DNA from: Candidatus Saccharibacteria bacterium oral taxon 488
GTDB lineage: Bacteria > Patescibacteriota > Saccharimonadia > Saccharimonadales > Saccharimonadaceae
Reading direction: 5' to 3'
Length of the DNA stretch: 64,000 bases
Assembly: GCA_010202115.1 (NCBI GenBank)
Contig: CP047917.1
Span: forward strand, 558,001-622,000
The notes under the pieces were generated by a model. It was given only the letters and a program-made list of their open reading frames with translations, did no database searches and was not told the DNA's origin. Position numbers and translations under genes: made by a program. Below are positions 34,589-43,241 of this stretch, in pieces (within the stretch, counting starts at the first letter, position 1; each line of letters starts with the position of its first letter).

Positions 34589-34630
34589 AGGAGCAATTAT
34601 AGCACAAGTCGCCTCAGACACTCTGGATCT

Positions 34631-36160
34631 TTATGAGCGTTTTTTCCGCATCATCAGCACTGCACCGCTGATGATGGCAGCAACACCAGCCCCGATCGCT
34701 ACCAGCAAACTCGTACCGGTATCGGCTAGCTGACTACCCGACTGACCCTGCGAAGCGCCCGGCTGCCCTGGTTGACTCGGCTGACTCGGCTGGTTAGGAG
34801 CACCTGGATTACCCGGCGCTGTTGGCACAGCGTTCCACTTAGCGTATAGCGTGAAGTTAGAGTTTGGCATCGTATGGACGTTAAAGTCCCACTGCATCAG
34901 ATAAGTTGGATCAGCGTACCACCCAGCAAAGGTATAGCCAGCCCGCGTCGGATCAGCCGGCCGCACCGCTTTGGCAGTGTAGGCGACCGTTTGGGATGGT
35001 ACCGGTGAGCCTGAGCCGGTATTAAACGTCAGCGTGTAGGTCGGGCACTGCTTGGCATCACCATTGATCGTCCAGCCATGACCACCGTCGGCCACTGTCT
35101 TTTGCAGCGCTGCATGCGCCGCCTCCGCCGTACAATATTTCAGGCCAGCCGCACCCAGCGTCACTGGTGACTTGAGTACTGCGTTATTCCAGGCAATCAG
35201 CGTTGCGTCGTAATTTTGCACCGATAGCGCCGTATTATCAAGCATATTCGCCCCGCCAGCATACGGATTACCCGTAACATCTTGTAGCGAAGTCAATTGC
35301 CAGCCAGCCAGTGACTGGCTGAATGCCCGCGCATTGGCCAACATCCGCACCATAGCATGTGCCTTCGTCATATTCCACAGCCCGATCGGCTGATTGAACG
35401 AATTTGCCCACTCGAACATGCTATCAGCGTATTCAAGTTTTGCAGTATTCCAGCTGGCAATTGACGAACTACCACCGTTATTGAACGCCCCTGCATACGC
35501 AAACATATGCCCGGCGCTCGTCACATTTCCCATATCCCACGAACCGATGTTTTGGTTAAACTGTCCGGCGCCATGGAACATATTAGCAGTTGTCGTCACA
35601 TTTGATGTATTCCATTGCCAGTTGGCACCCTCACCCTTGAGCGAGTGAGCCGTGTCGAACATGCTCTGTAAGCTCGTTACGTTCGTGAGATTTGGCACGT
35701 CAGTCGCCTTGACGTCCATATTCTCAGCGCCCCGAAACGCCGAGTCCATGCTGCGCCACGCGCCCGTTCCCCACTGGTCAACTGACATGATTTTCAAACG
35801 ATCACCAGCATTATTTACATAAATCTGCGGGAATGTACCACCGATACGAATTGTGTGACGACCCTCGTCGCTGTATGTGCAGGTGTGGCTACCCGTCACG
35901 CCCACAGCGTCAGGGATACCGTCATTGTTACAGTCGACCGTATAATTATATCCCCCACCCGTCACCGGTATGGTAAATTGATCGGTGTTTGATACGCCCG
36001 GCTTCGTGGTGTCAACCGTCATGACAAAATCAGTATTGTTAATTGCATCAGCTTTCGCTGGCTGCGTCATCGCCAGTAGCGTCACGCTGCCAACACCAAG
36101 CGTCATAACCCCTGCTGCTAGCGTCGGTAACAAGCGCCCGCGTCGTTGTAAATATTTCAT
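34631..36160 (-). CDS. sortase-anchored surface protein with BspA/DUF285 and Listeria-Bacteroides repeats
   Basis: The 509-residue protein has a signal peptide (about 1-38, ending PAKADA), a BspA-like DUF285 region (about 100-330) with repeated NVT(S/T)xxxMF and SWNTAKL-type units, and an InlB_B repeat (about 373-440, including RAGYTFAGWYADP). A Pro/Gln/Ser-rich spacer and then LADTG at about 478, a hydrophobic helix and RKKRS close the protein. That end is an LPxTG-type sorting signal. Such proteins usually bind host or partner cells, so an adhesin is likely. An AGGGGGG site precedes the start. Confidence 0.9.
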   Translation of the reverse strand: MKYLQRRGRLLPTLAAGVMTLGVGSVTLLAMTQPAKADAINNTDFVMTVDTTKPGVSNTDQFTIPVTGGGYNYTVDCNNDGIPDAVGVTGSHTCTYSDEGRHTIRIGGTFPQIYVNNAGDRLKIMSVDQWGTGAWRSMDSAFRGAENMDVKATDVPNLTNVTSLQSMFDTAHSLKGEGANWQWNTSNVTTTANMFHGAGQFNQNIGSWDMGNVTSAGHMFAYAGAFNNGGSSSIASWNTAKLEYADSMFEWANSFNQPIGLWNMTKAHAMVRMLANARAFSQSLAGWQLTSLQDVTGNPYAGGANMLDNTALSVQNYDATLIAWNNAVLKSPVTLGAAGLKYCTAEAAHAALQKTVADGGHGWTINGDAKQCPTYTLTFNTGSGSPVPSQTVAYTAKAVRPADPTRAGYTFAGWYADPTYLMQWDFNVHTMPNSNFTLYAKWNAVPTAPGNPGAPNQPSQPSQPGQPGASQGQSGSQLADTGTSLLVAIGAGVAAIISGAVLMMRKKRS

Positions 36161-36240
36161 AAAACCCCCCTATCATGTTCATGTTACTTCGTTGTACTAA
36201 TTACCTCAAATAATACGCGATTAGGCCCTCCCTTGTCAAG

Positions 36241-36267
36241 AAAATCCCGCCCTCATCGCGGGCGGGA
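36241..36267 (-). terminator. terminator after rpsP
   Basis: On the minus strand CCCGCCC pairs with GGGCGGG around a seven-base loop and is followed by ATTTTC. The short T-run makes it a moderate terminator. It separates rpsP from the surface-protein gene. Confidence 0.7.
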
Positions 36268-36291
36268 AACGTCTCAGTTCATCACGTCGTA

Positions 36292-36654
36292 TTATTCGGC
36301 ACTTGGCTCGCCAGCGTCCGGCTGAGTCGGCTCTTCTTTTGGCTGGTTTTTACGAAGCTTCTCTGGGCTGCGGATGGCTTTGTGCTTGTCGGCAGCTGGT
36401 TCTTTGACCCACTTTGGTAGTGTAACGCCAGCTTCTTTCAATAACTTAACAACACGTGGCGTTGGCTGGGCACCATTATCTAGATATTTCTGCGCCGACT
36501 CAACCTGAATATTTGCCACCTTAGTATGTGGATTATAGCTGCCGACATAGGCGACCACGCGGCCGCTTGATGGATGGCGCTGCGCCTCTTGTACTGCCAG
36601 GCGGTACACCGGATAACCCTTGCGACCCAACCGTTGCAAACGAATTGCTAGCAT
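36292..36654 (-). CDS. rpsP: 30S ribosomal protein S16
   Basis: The 120-residue protein begins MLAIRLQRLGRKGYPVYRLAVQ and continues with VAYVGSYNPHTK, both typical of S16. A Lys/Glu/Pro-rich tail of about 35 residues lengthens it beyond the usual 80-90. An AAGGAAG site precedes the ATG. It is a single-gene unit with its own terminator. Confidence 0.95.
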   Translation of the reverse strand: MLAIRLQRLGRKGYPVYRLAVQEAQRHPSSGRVVAYVGSYNPHTKVANIQVESAQKYLDNGAQPTPRVVKLLKEAGVTLPKWVKEPAADKHKAIRSPEKLRKNQPKEEPTQPDAGEPSAE

Positions 36655-36755
36655 GTGTGATTTCTTCCTTTTCTTACAACTCTTTGATTAATGTATTACT
36701 CCTAGAGAGTGTACACTATTTCGCTATGTACGTCAATTCTGTCTTGAGTCTACTA

Positions 36756-36785
36756 TTGACTTTTTATATCTATCTGTTGTAATAT
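36756..36785 (+). promoter_or_regulatory. promoter of the broken kinase-like gene
   Basis: TTGACT (36756) is 18 bases from TAATAT (36780-36785), and an ATG follows after six bases. A near twin (TTGACT, 17 bases, TAATAT) lies at 58392-58420. Confidence 0.5.
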
Positions 36786-36791
36786 CCAAAT

Positions 36792-37667
36792 ATGCCACAT
36801 GAACATATCCAACCAAGAGAAATCGATGATACAGATTTTATTATTTCGGGTCTACTTGGTGAAGGCGGCTCAAAAACAGTATTTGACGCAATCATTAATG
36901 GAAAAGAAGGGCGCTGGCGATACCGAATAGTATTGACGATCCCGATACACAGGTAGAGAAATGGAACAGTGTATTACAAGAACCTGAAAATGCGAAACTA
37001 CTATCTGAATTAGGACTTCTCACTATTCCAGAATACGAAATAATGGTTGCTACTATAAACGGTCGGGAATTACCAGCACTAAGCATGACACCATTTTCTG
37101 GCCTTCCTTTTAAGGTCTTTGACAGCAAGGATGGAACACAGACATATACACACGGTCCACTTTCTCATATTGAACATTTTTCAGATATTTCTTCCTATAT
37201 CACTGGTTTTGGCGCCGATATCGCCACGCTCACACAATCGGGAATCGTCCTGTCGCGAGACAGTATATCATTTACCGCTTTGCCCGATGGATCAATGCGC
37301 TAGTTTTTTTATGACTTACAGGATATGACAATTAATAATTCGGCTAACAAAGATAATCTTCAAGCTGGTTATTCAGGACTAATTGTCTCTATGTTAGATA
37401 ACATATTCGACTACCAACAATTGAGGCGTTTTGAAGAACAGGGCTACGATTTTCGTGAGCGCATGAATCTATCACAGAAACTTCAAGTAATCGCTAATTA
37501 AACTTTTAGTATTGCTCGACGCGAAATGTATAATTTAATTGTAGATAACCTAATAGAAGCCGTAGCCGACAGAGCCGAGAAAGACAAACGCCAGCTTGAA
37601 GCGCCCGGTGTTGCGCGATGTCTTAGAAAAAGGATTAATTCTTGGAAATGAAACGACACGTCATTGA
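36792..37667 (+). pseudogene. multiply disrupted kinase-like gene
   Basis: One protein can be followed across four lesions. The first frame reads FIISGLLGEGGSKTVFDAI, a glycine-rich loop like that of kinases. A frameshift near 36900-36912 leads into a frame reading RALAIPNSIDDPDTQVEKW and on to GSMR, where TAG stops it at about 37303. The same frame goes on with FFYDLQDMTINNSANKDN to a TAA at about 37500, then runs on again, and near 37600 a second frameshift leads to RPVLRDVLEKGLILGNETT. About 285 residues of one protein are thus spread over broken frames. The remains suggest a protein-kinase-like or aminoglycoside-kinase-like fold. The end overlaps the start of the PHP gene. Confidence 0.75.
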
Positions 37668-38571
37668 CCTACATACCCATACTGTCCACTCTGACGGAGT
37701 GTTAACACCGATTGAACTAATTGATCGAGCACATGATAATGGCGTATCCGTACTGTCGATCGCCGACCACGATACGTTAGGTGCACATAAGGACGAATCA
37801 ACATTTGAACAGGCTGAGAAACGTGACATTCGCCTCATCCCTGGAGTTGAAATTTCAGCCAGATATCGATCTGTCGGTATTCATGTTTTGGGACTTTTTA
37901 TTGATCATGAGAATGACGCTCTACATAACGTCTTAAAGAGGCAGCATGATTTTAGAATTGAGTATATGAACCGCGTCGTTGATATGTTTGAAAAAGATGG
38001 CTGGGCGATTGCTTCAAAAGAAAGTTTACTTTCGTTAGGGTCAATTACCAAGGCCCATATCTCCCAAAGTATCGTTGAGCACGAGGAGAACGCTAGTCGT
38101 CTAAAAGAAGTGTTCGGTGAAATTCCCAGTCGCGGAAGATTTATCGAAGCAATGATGAATGAAGGCTGTAAGTACTTCGTAGAACGTGAAACATTATCAC
38201 CAGAAGAAGCTATCCAAGCAATCCATGATGCACACGGCATTGCAATCTTCGCCCATCCTATCGCCAGTTTGTACGAAGATATGGATATAGCGACCCTCCG
38301 CAATGTGATTAGCAATACTAATTTCGACGCACTCGAAGCGTTTTATTACTACCATGACCAGTCCAGAGGCGGAGCGATGGTGACGGCAATTGATCAAATG
38401 ACAGAACTTGCTCAAGAGTTTGGACTTGCTGTGAGCGCTGGCTCTGATTACCATGGACCAAATCCAGCTCATGGCCGTCAGACCGATGTAGGATTTAAGG
38501 GTATGCCAAGAAAACCGGGATTGAAATACCTTAAAGCTTTGGAAGAGATCTCTCTCAAATACGCTTCTTAG
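37642..38571 (+). CDS. PHP-domain phosphoesterase, TrpH-like
   Basis: The 309-residue protein has all PHP metal motifs: DLHTHTVHSDG near residue 9, SIADHDTLG near 38, IPGVEISA near 67, IFAHPIAS near 207 and SAGSDYHGPN near 275. TrpH-like members act on nucleotides or 5' ends of RNA. The track of motifs supports an active enzyme. The start is either TTG at 37642 (AAAGGA eight bases upstream) or ATG at 37648. It begins inside the tail of the broken kinase-like gene and may once have been coupled to it. Confidence 0.9.
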   Translation: MEMKRHVIDLHTHTVHSDGVLTPIELIDRAHDNGVSVLSIADHDTLGAHKDESTFEQAEKRDIRLIPGVEISARYRSVGIHVLGLFIDHENDALHNVLKRQHDFRIEYMNRVVDMFEKDGWAIASKESLLSLGSITKAHISQSIVEHEENASRLKEVFGEIPSRGRFIEAMMNEGCKYFVERETLSPEEAIQAIHDAHGIAIFAHPIASLYEDMDIATLRNVISNTNFDALEAFYYYHDQSRGGAMVTAIDQMTELAQEFGLAVSAGSDYHGPNPAHGRQTDVGFKGMPRKPGLKYLKALEEISLKYAS

Positions 38572-38582
38572 TAGCAGCTAGC

Positions 38583-39746
38583 TTAGCAAATAATCCCGCC
38601 ACCTAAGCATTCCTCACCGTCATATATCACAGCCGACTGACCCGGGGCGACGGCGCGCTGCGGTTCAGACAGCTTGACTGTCACCTTCTCACTAGCATCG
38701 TTATTGATGCATGTGACCTCTGCCTTGATCAACGACGCTCGGTGTCGCACCCGAACCTGATAGGTGCCGTCTTTTAGCGGCTGATTGATCCAGTGAACGT
38801 CAGTCAGAGTCAATTCTTTCCGCCACAAGTTACCATCATCAATTGAGCGGGACACGTAAACTTCATTCTTGGCCATATCTTTGCCGACGACATAGTACGG
38901 CAAGCCGCCACCAACATTCAGGCCATGGCGCTGCCCCAAGGTATAAAATATCGCCCCGTCATGCCGGCCAACAACCGCGCCTGTTTGTTGGTCAATAATG
39001 TCGCCCGGGCTCGTCTCGACATATTCTGACAAAAACTCACGAATTCCCACTTGCCCAACAAAGCAAATCCCCATCGATTCCTTTTTGCTGGCCGTCCACA
39101 AACCCCGCTCTTTGGCCATCTCACGCACCTCAGCCTTGGTAAAATCACCCAGCGGAAACATGGTTTTTGCTAACGCCTCAGACGTCACGCGGTAGAGGAA
39201 ATAGGTTTGGTCTTTATTGTCGTCGCGAGACCGGAATAACCGACCCTCGCTCAAGCAAGAATCCGCTCTTCGGGTGGCGCGAGGCGGGGCAGCACCCGAA
39301 AATGTTTTCAGCTTACCTGAAAAATTTTCAGGGGCGGACCGAGCGACAGGACCCGCAGCAGAAAAAGTGCGTGCATAATGCCCCGTCGCAATATACTCCG
39401 CACCCGCCGCCAGCGCCGCTTCCAAAAATAACTTAAACTTCACCTCTTGATTACACATCACATCAGGGTTTGGCGTGCGACCCGCCTGGTATTCGCGGAT
39501 CATATAGTCAACGACGTTTTGCTTGTACTCTTTCTGGAAATCAAACACTTGAAAATCAATCCCCAGCCCCACCGCCACGCGCTTGGCATCAGCCACATCC
39601 TCGGCCCACGGACAATGCATACCCGGCAAATCTTCCGACCAGTTTTTCATATACACGCCAGTTACCTCGTGGCCTTGTTCAACCAATAGAGCTGCCGCTA
39701 CCGACGAATCAACGCCGCCCGACATACCGACGAACACCCGAGCCAT
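38583..39746 (-). CDS. mnmA: tRNA-specific 2-thiouridylase MnmA, with an inserted segment
   Basis: The 387-residue enzyme makes 2-thiouridine at U34. It has the PP-loop VGMSGGVDSSV, the cysteines of NPDVMCNQEVKF and GICFVGQVG, and SYFL-type KDQTYFLY. Between GHYAR (residues 122-126) and NKDQTYFL there are about 50 residues where homologues have 16-20; the extra part includes ENFSGKLKTFSG and corresponds to palindromic DNA at 39269-39332. The ATG at 39746 overlaps the ydcF-like stop by one base. The cysteine desulfurase two genes upstream supplies its sulfur. Confidence 0.95.
   Translation of the reverse strand: MARVFVGMSGGVDSSVAAALLVEQGHEVTGVYMKNWSEDLPGMHCPWAEDVADAKRVAVGLGIDFQVFDFQKEYKQNVVDYMIREYQAGRTPNPDVMCNQEVKFKLFLEAALAAGAEYIATGHYARTFSAAGPVARSAPENFSGKLKTFSGAAPPRATRRADSCLSEGRLFRSRDDNKDQTYFLYRVTSEALAKTMFPLGDFTKAEVREMAKERGLWTASKKESMGICFVGQVGIREFLSEYVETSPGDIIDQQTGAVVGRHDGAIFYTLGQRHGLNVGGGLPYYVVGKDMAKNEVYVSRSIDDGNLWRKELTLTDVHWINQPLKDGTYQVRVRHRASLIKAEVTCINNDASEKVTVKLSEPQRAVAPGQSAVIYDGEECLGGGIIC
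39269..39332. repeat. palindromic insertion inside mnmA
   Basis: TTCGGGT (39269) pairs with ACCCGAA (39294), TTTTCAG (39305) pairs with CTGAAAA (39317), and CCTGAAAAATTTTCAGG (39316-39332) is a perfect palindrome around a central A. They lie in the part of mnmA that has no counterpart in homologues, and the reading frame stays open. This resembles the protein-coding palindromic elements of Rickettsia. No second copy was noticed in this window. Confidence 0.55.
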
Positions 39747-40342
39747 CAGCGCGACACTCCCAGCGCAAATAAACCGATCCGCAGCAATTCGCCGACCGCC
39801 AGCCACCAGCCCCACGGTGTCAGCCACCACCATGCACTCCAATGCTTATCCTGCGCCGCCGGATGCGCCCGCAGTTCAACGTTCGGCAGTTGTGCTGAAA
39901 ACTCGGCCAGTGCCCGCCGCATGTGATAGCCGCTGGTGACCAGAATGACACGCTTGATACCACGCTGCGCTATGATGTTTGCCACTTCTTGGGCATTCTG
40001 CTTAGTGGTTTCTGAACGTTCATCCATCACCAAGGCCGCAGTTGGCACACCCGCCGCTTCGGCTTGTTTTCTCATGGCGGCGGCGTTAGACGGGCCGGAT
40101 TTATCGGCTGCAGCACCGGATAAGATAATGGTCGGCGCCCAGCCAGCTTGATATAACTTGACTGCCTCAGCCGTGCGCGCTTCGGTGTCACCGCCACTAA
40201 TAACGATGATCGCGCCCGCTTTTTGGCACTGCCCTGAGCCAGGGCGTGGACAATCTTTCAAGTCATCCGGCGATAGATAATGGCTCAGGCCGACAATGAC
40301 TGCGACCGCAATTAATACCAAGCCGATTAACCGATGAATCAT
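39746..40342 (-). CDS. YdcF/SanA-like DUF218 protein
   Basis: The 198-residue protein has an N-terminal hydrophobic anchor, then AIIVISGGDTEARTAEAVKLYQAG, IILSGAAAD, MDERSETTKQNAQEV and VILVTSGYHMRRA, the standard DUF218 block order. Members are linked to envelope integrity, and their enzymatic role is not settled. A second hydrophobic stretch is at the C-terminus. It overlaps the desulfurase by four bases and mnmA by one. Confidence 0.88.
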   Translation of the reverse strand: MIHRLIGLVLIAVAVIVGLSHYLSPDDLKDCPRPGSGQCQKAGAIIVISGGDTEARTAEAVKLYQAGWAPTIILSGAAADKSGPSNAAAMRKQAEAAGVPTAALVMDERSETTKQNAQEVANIIAQRGIKRVILVTSGYHMRRALAEFSAQLPNVELRAHPAAQDKHWSAWWWLTPWGWWLAVGELLRIGLFALGVSR

Positions 40343-41481
40343 CGTGTTCGCTCCTGCTCCGTACGCACTGCAGTAATAATCTCGTCCGCCGCCCGCATAA
40401 CTTGCGTCTCATCGTTCAGCCGCCCCAACGTCAGCCGCAGACTACCATCAATCGCCGCATCACTTAGCCCAATCGCCGCCAAAACATGTGATCGCGTCCC
40501 CGAATTAGCCGCACAGGCACTACCCGTCGCCGCCAGCACGCCGCGCGCTTCCAATAAAAACACCAATCGTTCGGCGTCAACACCAGGAAATGAAATATTG
40601 AGAAAATTAACTAGCGATTTTTTCTGATCAGAAGAAATAATCATGTCAGGGAAAGCCGCCATTAGTTTTTTTGCTAACGTATCACGCAGTCCTCGCAGCC
40701 GTTTTACTTCACCGCTGCGACGCTTGGCGGCTAGTTCCAGCGCCGTCGCAAAACCGACCACGCCAGCCACATTTTCCGTGCCGCTGCGCAGACCCGCCTC
40801 CTGCCCGCCGCCGACAATGTTCGGCTGTAGCTTGACGCCCGGCCGTATCCATAGCAAACCAACCTGTTTCGGCCCGTAAACTTTTGCCGCCGATAGCGTC
40901 AACAAATCAACACCCAGCCGTTTAATTTTCACATCCATCAGCGCTGCGGTCTGCGAGGCGTCGGTATGAAATATAAGTGGCGTTGATTCGCCATTTTCTT
41001 GGCGCCTGACGCGCTCGAGCCTCACAACTTCCGCGATCTCTTCAACGGGCTGGATATACCCCAGCTCATGATTCGCCAGCGCGATGCTCATAAAACTAAC
41101 GTCTGGCGTTAACAGTTTTTTGACAGCCTGCGGATCGATGCGTCCATTGTTCATCGGCGGGATAAGCCGAACGTCCGAGCGCGCTTTTGCAGAATTGATA
41201 ACTGAACTATGTTCAATGGCCGAGATCAAACTCACACCACCCGCCGCGGTAAACGCCAGATTGATTGACTCCGTAGCACCAGCCGTCATCACTAATTCAT
41301 CCGCAGCCACACCCAGCACCCGCGCGATGCGCGATTTTGCCTCACGGTAGTCACGCTTGACGGCGACCGCCGGTGCATATGGACTGGACGGATTAAAGAA
41401 CTTCTCCGAAAAATACGGCTGCATTGCCTCAACCACCAACGGATCCATCGGCGTAGCAGCAGCGTGATCAAGATATATCAT
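40339..41481 (-). CDS. cysteine desulfurase (IscS/NifS class)
   Basis: The 380-residue PLP enzyme begins MIYLDHAAATPMDP. The PLP lysine is in SAAKVYGPKQVG (normally SxHKxxGPKG, so the H is A here) and the catalytic cysteine in ATGSACAANSG. It delivers sulfur to MnmA, encoded two genes downstream, and perhaps to Fe-S assembly. The ATG at 41481 fits the family start. A GTG at 41493 lies seven bases after TATAAT and could be a leaderless start adding four residues. Confidence 0.92.
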   Translation of the reverse strand: MIYLDHAAATPMDPLVVEAMQPYFSEKFFNPSSPYAPAVAVKRDYREAKSRIARVLGVAADELVMTAGATESINLAFTAAGGVSLISAIEHSSVINSAKARSDVRLIPPMNNGRIDPQAVKKLLTPDVSFMSIALANHELGYIQPVEEIAEVVRLERVRRQENGESTPLIFHTDASQTAALMDVKIKRLGVDLLTLSAAKVYGPKQVGLLWIRPGVKLQPNIVGGGQEAGLRSGTENVAGVVGFATALELAAKRRSGEVKRLRGLRDTLAKKLMAAFPDMIISSDQKKSLVNFLNISFPGVDAERLVFLLEARGVLAATGSACAANSGTRSHVLAAIGLSDAAIDGSLRLTLGRLNDETQVMRAADEIITAVRTEQERTR

Positions 41482-41526
41482 AGAGGATTCCACACATACT
41501 ATTATACCAAGCAGCCCAGATGGCGA

Positions 41527-42030
41527 CTACACCAACTGTCCAGTTTTCGGATCGCGATTATATAACTGACGCGCTACCCGTTCATGATATTCATTGACTG
41601 CCAGCACAAAGTTTTGTAGCTCCTGGCCTTCGAGATAGTTATACTGATAGTTAGGCTGGATTTTCAAGATACCCTTCGGCTGCACCTCATAGCGCGTCGT
41701 CAGCTCATGACGCTTGCCGTCCTTGCCCATCACTTCTTCGTGCCAAATCCACGTCGTTTTATCGAGGTTAAAGAACGTCCGCCGGACGACGCGGTCGGGC
41801 TTGTCACCGAAAATCGTTGCGCCAATTTCACTCTCCAGTTGAATTAGTTCGCGCTCAGTTAATTTCTTCAGTGGCCGATCTTTACGGGTAAGTCGCAGCA
41901 GCGAGCGTGTCGATTTCGGGACCTTTGGCGCTGAGGCAGTGTGGGCCGGCTTCGCTGGCTTAGATGAGCGCGAAAGGCGTGTGTTATCCGCCAAGACGAG
42001 ACCAAGGGCTTTTTTGAGAATCGTTGGCAT
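41527..42030 (-). CDS. conserved-looking hypothetical protein
   Basis: The 167-residue product has a basic, Ser/Pro/Lys-rich N-terminal third (RSSKPAKPAHTASAPKVPKS) and a more ordered C-terminal part with TFFNLDKTTWIWHEEV and YNYLEGQELQNFVLAVNEYH. No membrane segment or catalytic motif is seen. AGAAAGGAGGTG precedes the start. It lies just after the 120-residue gene, in the same direction. No family recognised. Confidence 0.7.
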   Translation of the reverse strand: MPTILKKALGLVLADNTRLSRSSKPAKPAHTASAPKVPKSTRSLLRLTRKDRPLKKLTERELIQLESEIGATIFGDKPDRVVRRTFFNLDKTTWIWHEEVMGKDGKRHELTTRYEVQPKGILKIQPNYQYNYLEGQELQNFVLAVNEYHERVARQLYNRDPKTGQLV

Positions 42031-42044
42031 GAAGCACCTCCTTT

Positions 42045-42407
42045 CTAGGCTGCTAAGGTATGATTATTTCTATGATTTTTTGGCATAGCGTCGGATGCAT
42101 TGAATGTGCTTTCCGCGATTGTATTATAATCCGCTCGATATGTCTCGATGCGCCCACCAATTGCTTCAACAGTTCGCAAACATTCTTCAACTAATTCTTC
42201 TAGCTTGCGCCGTTCCGCTAGTGATATCATTACCGACTCGGCTGTACTATCAATCACCTCGGCACTACCACGCACCGCCGCTTCGGACAGACGCGGCGTT
42301 ACTCGCTGCGATCGCTCTGGGTGTGCTTGCGTCGCCAAATCCAGCGCTTCGGCCCGCGCCTTTTGAATCGACATCATTTCTGTGATTGGTCTTGGCTGCT
42401 GATTCAT
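42045..42407 (-). CDS. hypothetical helical protein
   Basis: From the ATG at 42407 (GGAGAG upstream) the product is 120 residues. It is Ala/Glu/Arg-rich with helical stretches (SIQKARAEALDLATQAHPER and SLAERRKLEELVEECLRTVE). No membrane segment. It is followed after 14 bases by the 167-residue gene, and the two may act together. No family recognised. Confidence 0.65.
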   Translation of the reverse strand: MNQQPRPITEMMSIQKARAEALDLATQAHPERSQRVTPRLSEAAVRGSAEVIDSTAESVMISLAERRKLEELVEECLRTVEAIGGRIETYRADYNTIAESTFNASDAMPKNHRNNHTLAA

Positions 42408-42420
42408 TATCTCTCCACTG

Positions 42421-43239
42421 TTACAAGCCAAAAAGTGTTACCGTGTTATCGGTCGCTACTTTTTCGAGGTCGTGAAGCACTAGCTTGCGCTCCGCTGCCC
42501 AATACTGTGCCACCAACTCCACATATTCTGGCTTATTCAGCTTACCACGAAATGGCTTTGGTGTCAAGAACGGCGCATCGGTTTCTAATAGTAATCGCTC
42601 CAGCGGGATGGAGGCGAACAATTCTCGCTGCGTTTGGTCTTTAGTGAACGTGCTGATGCCATTCAAACCAACGTAGAGTCCGCGGGCAAATCCCTTCTCT
42701 AAATTGGCGCATGTATCGGTAAAACTATGTAGTACGCCGCGCAGCCCATGAAAATTATCAAAAATTGGCCAAAAATCATCCCACGCTGACGGCTGGTCAG
42801 GTGCGCCATCACGAACATGAAAACTAACCGGCAGGCTATAATCCACAGCCAACTGCAGCTGCGCCTCCAGTGCCTGAATTTGCACGTCGCGCGGGCTGTG
42901 ATTGTAATAATAATCAAGTCCAATCTCGCCAATCGCTACAATTGGTGAATCCTCTGCTCTGGCTTTCAGTAGTCGCTCCACCTCATTCCAGCCATCTTTG
43001 CTGTCGTGCGGATGAACGCCAACTGCCGCCCAAGTATAGTCGCGACTCGCGGCAAACTCTACTGCTTGTCGGCTGCTGCGCTCGTCAGTACCAACACAAA
43101 TCATGCCGATACCCGCCGCGATTGTTTGCTGATATAGTTCCTCGCGATTGTCCGCGAAAAACTCGGTATCATGCAAATGACAGTGCGAATCAATCAAGCG
43201 TAAGTCTGCCGCTATACTATTCTCCGCCATCAGAATCAT
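42421..43239 (-). CDS. TatD-family metal-dependent hydrolase/DNase
   Basis: The 272-residue protein has TatD motifs: LIDSHCHLHD near residue 15, AVGVHPHD near 95, VAIGEIGLDYYY near 125, SFHVRDG near 160 and LLLETDAPFLTPKPFRGK near 225. These supply the metal ligands. Members are 3'-5' exonucleases or D-aminoacyl-tRNA-deacylase-like hydrolases. It follows metG by two bases, an arrangement common in bacteria. Confidence 0.93.
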   Translation of the reverse strand: MILMAENSIAADLRLIDSHCHLHDTEFFADNREELYQQTIAAGIGMICVGTDERSSRQAVEFAASRDYTWAAVGVHPHDSKDGWNEVERLLKARAEDSPIVAIGEIGLDYYYNHSPRDVQIQALEAQLQLAVDYSLPVSFHVRDGAPDQPSAWDDFWPIFDNFHGLRGVLHSFTDTCANLEKGFARGLYVGLNGISTFTKDQTQRELFASIPLERLLLETDAPFLTPKPFRGKLNKPEYVELVAQYWAAERKLVLHDLEKVATDNTVTLFGL

Positions 43240-43241
43240 TA

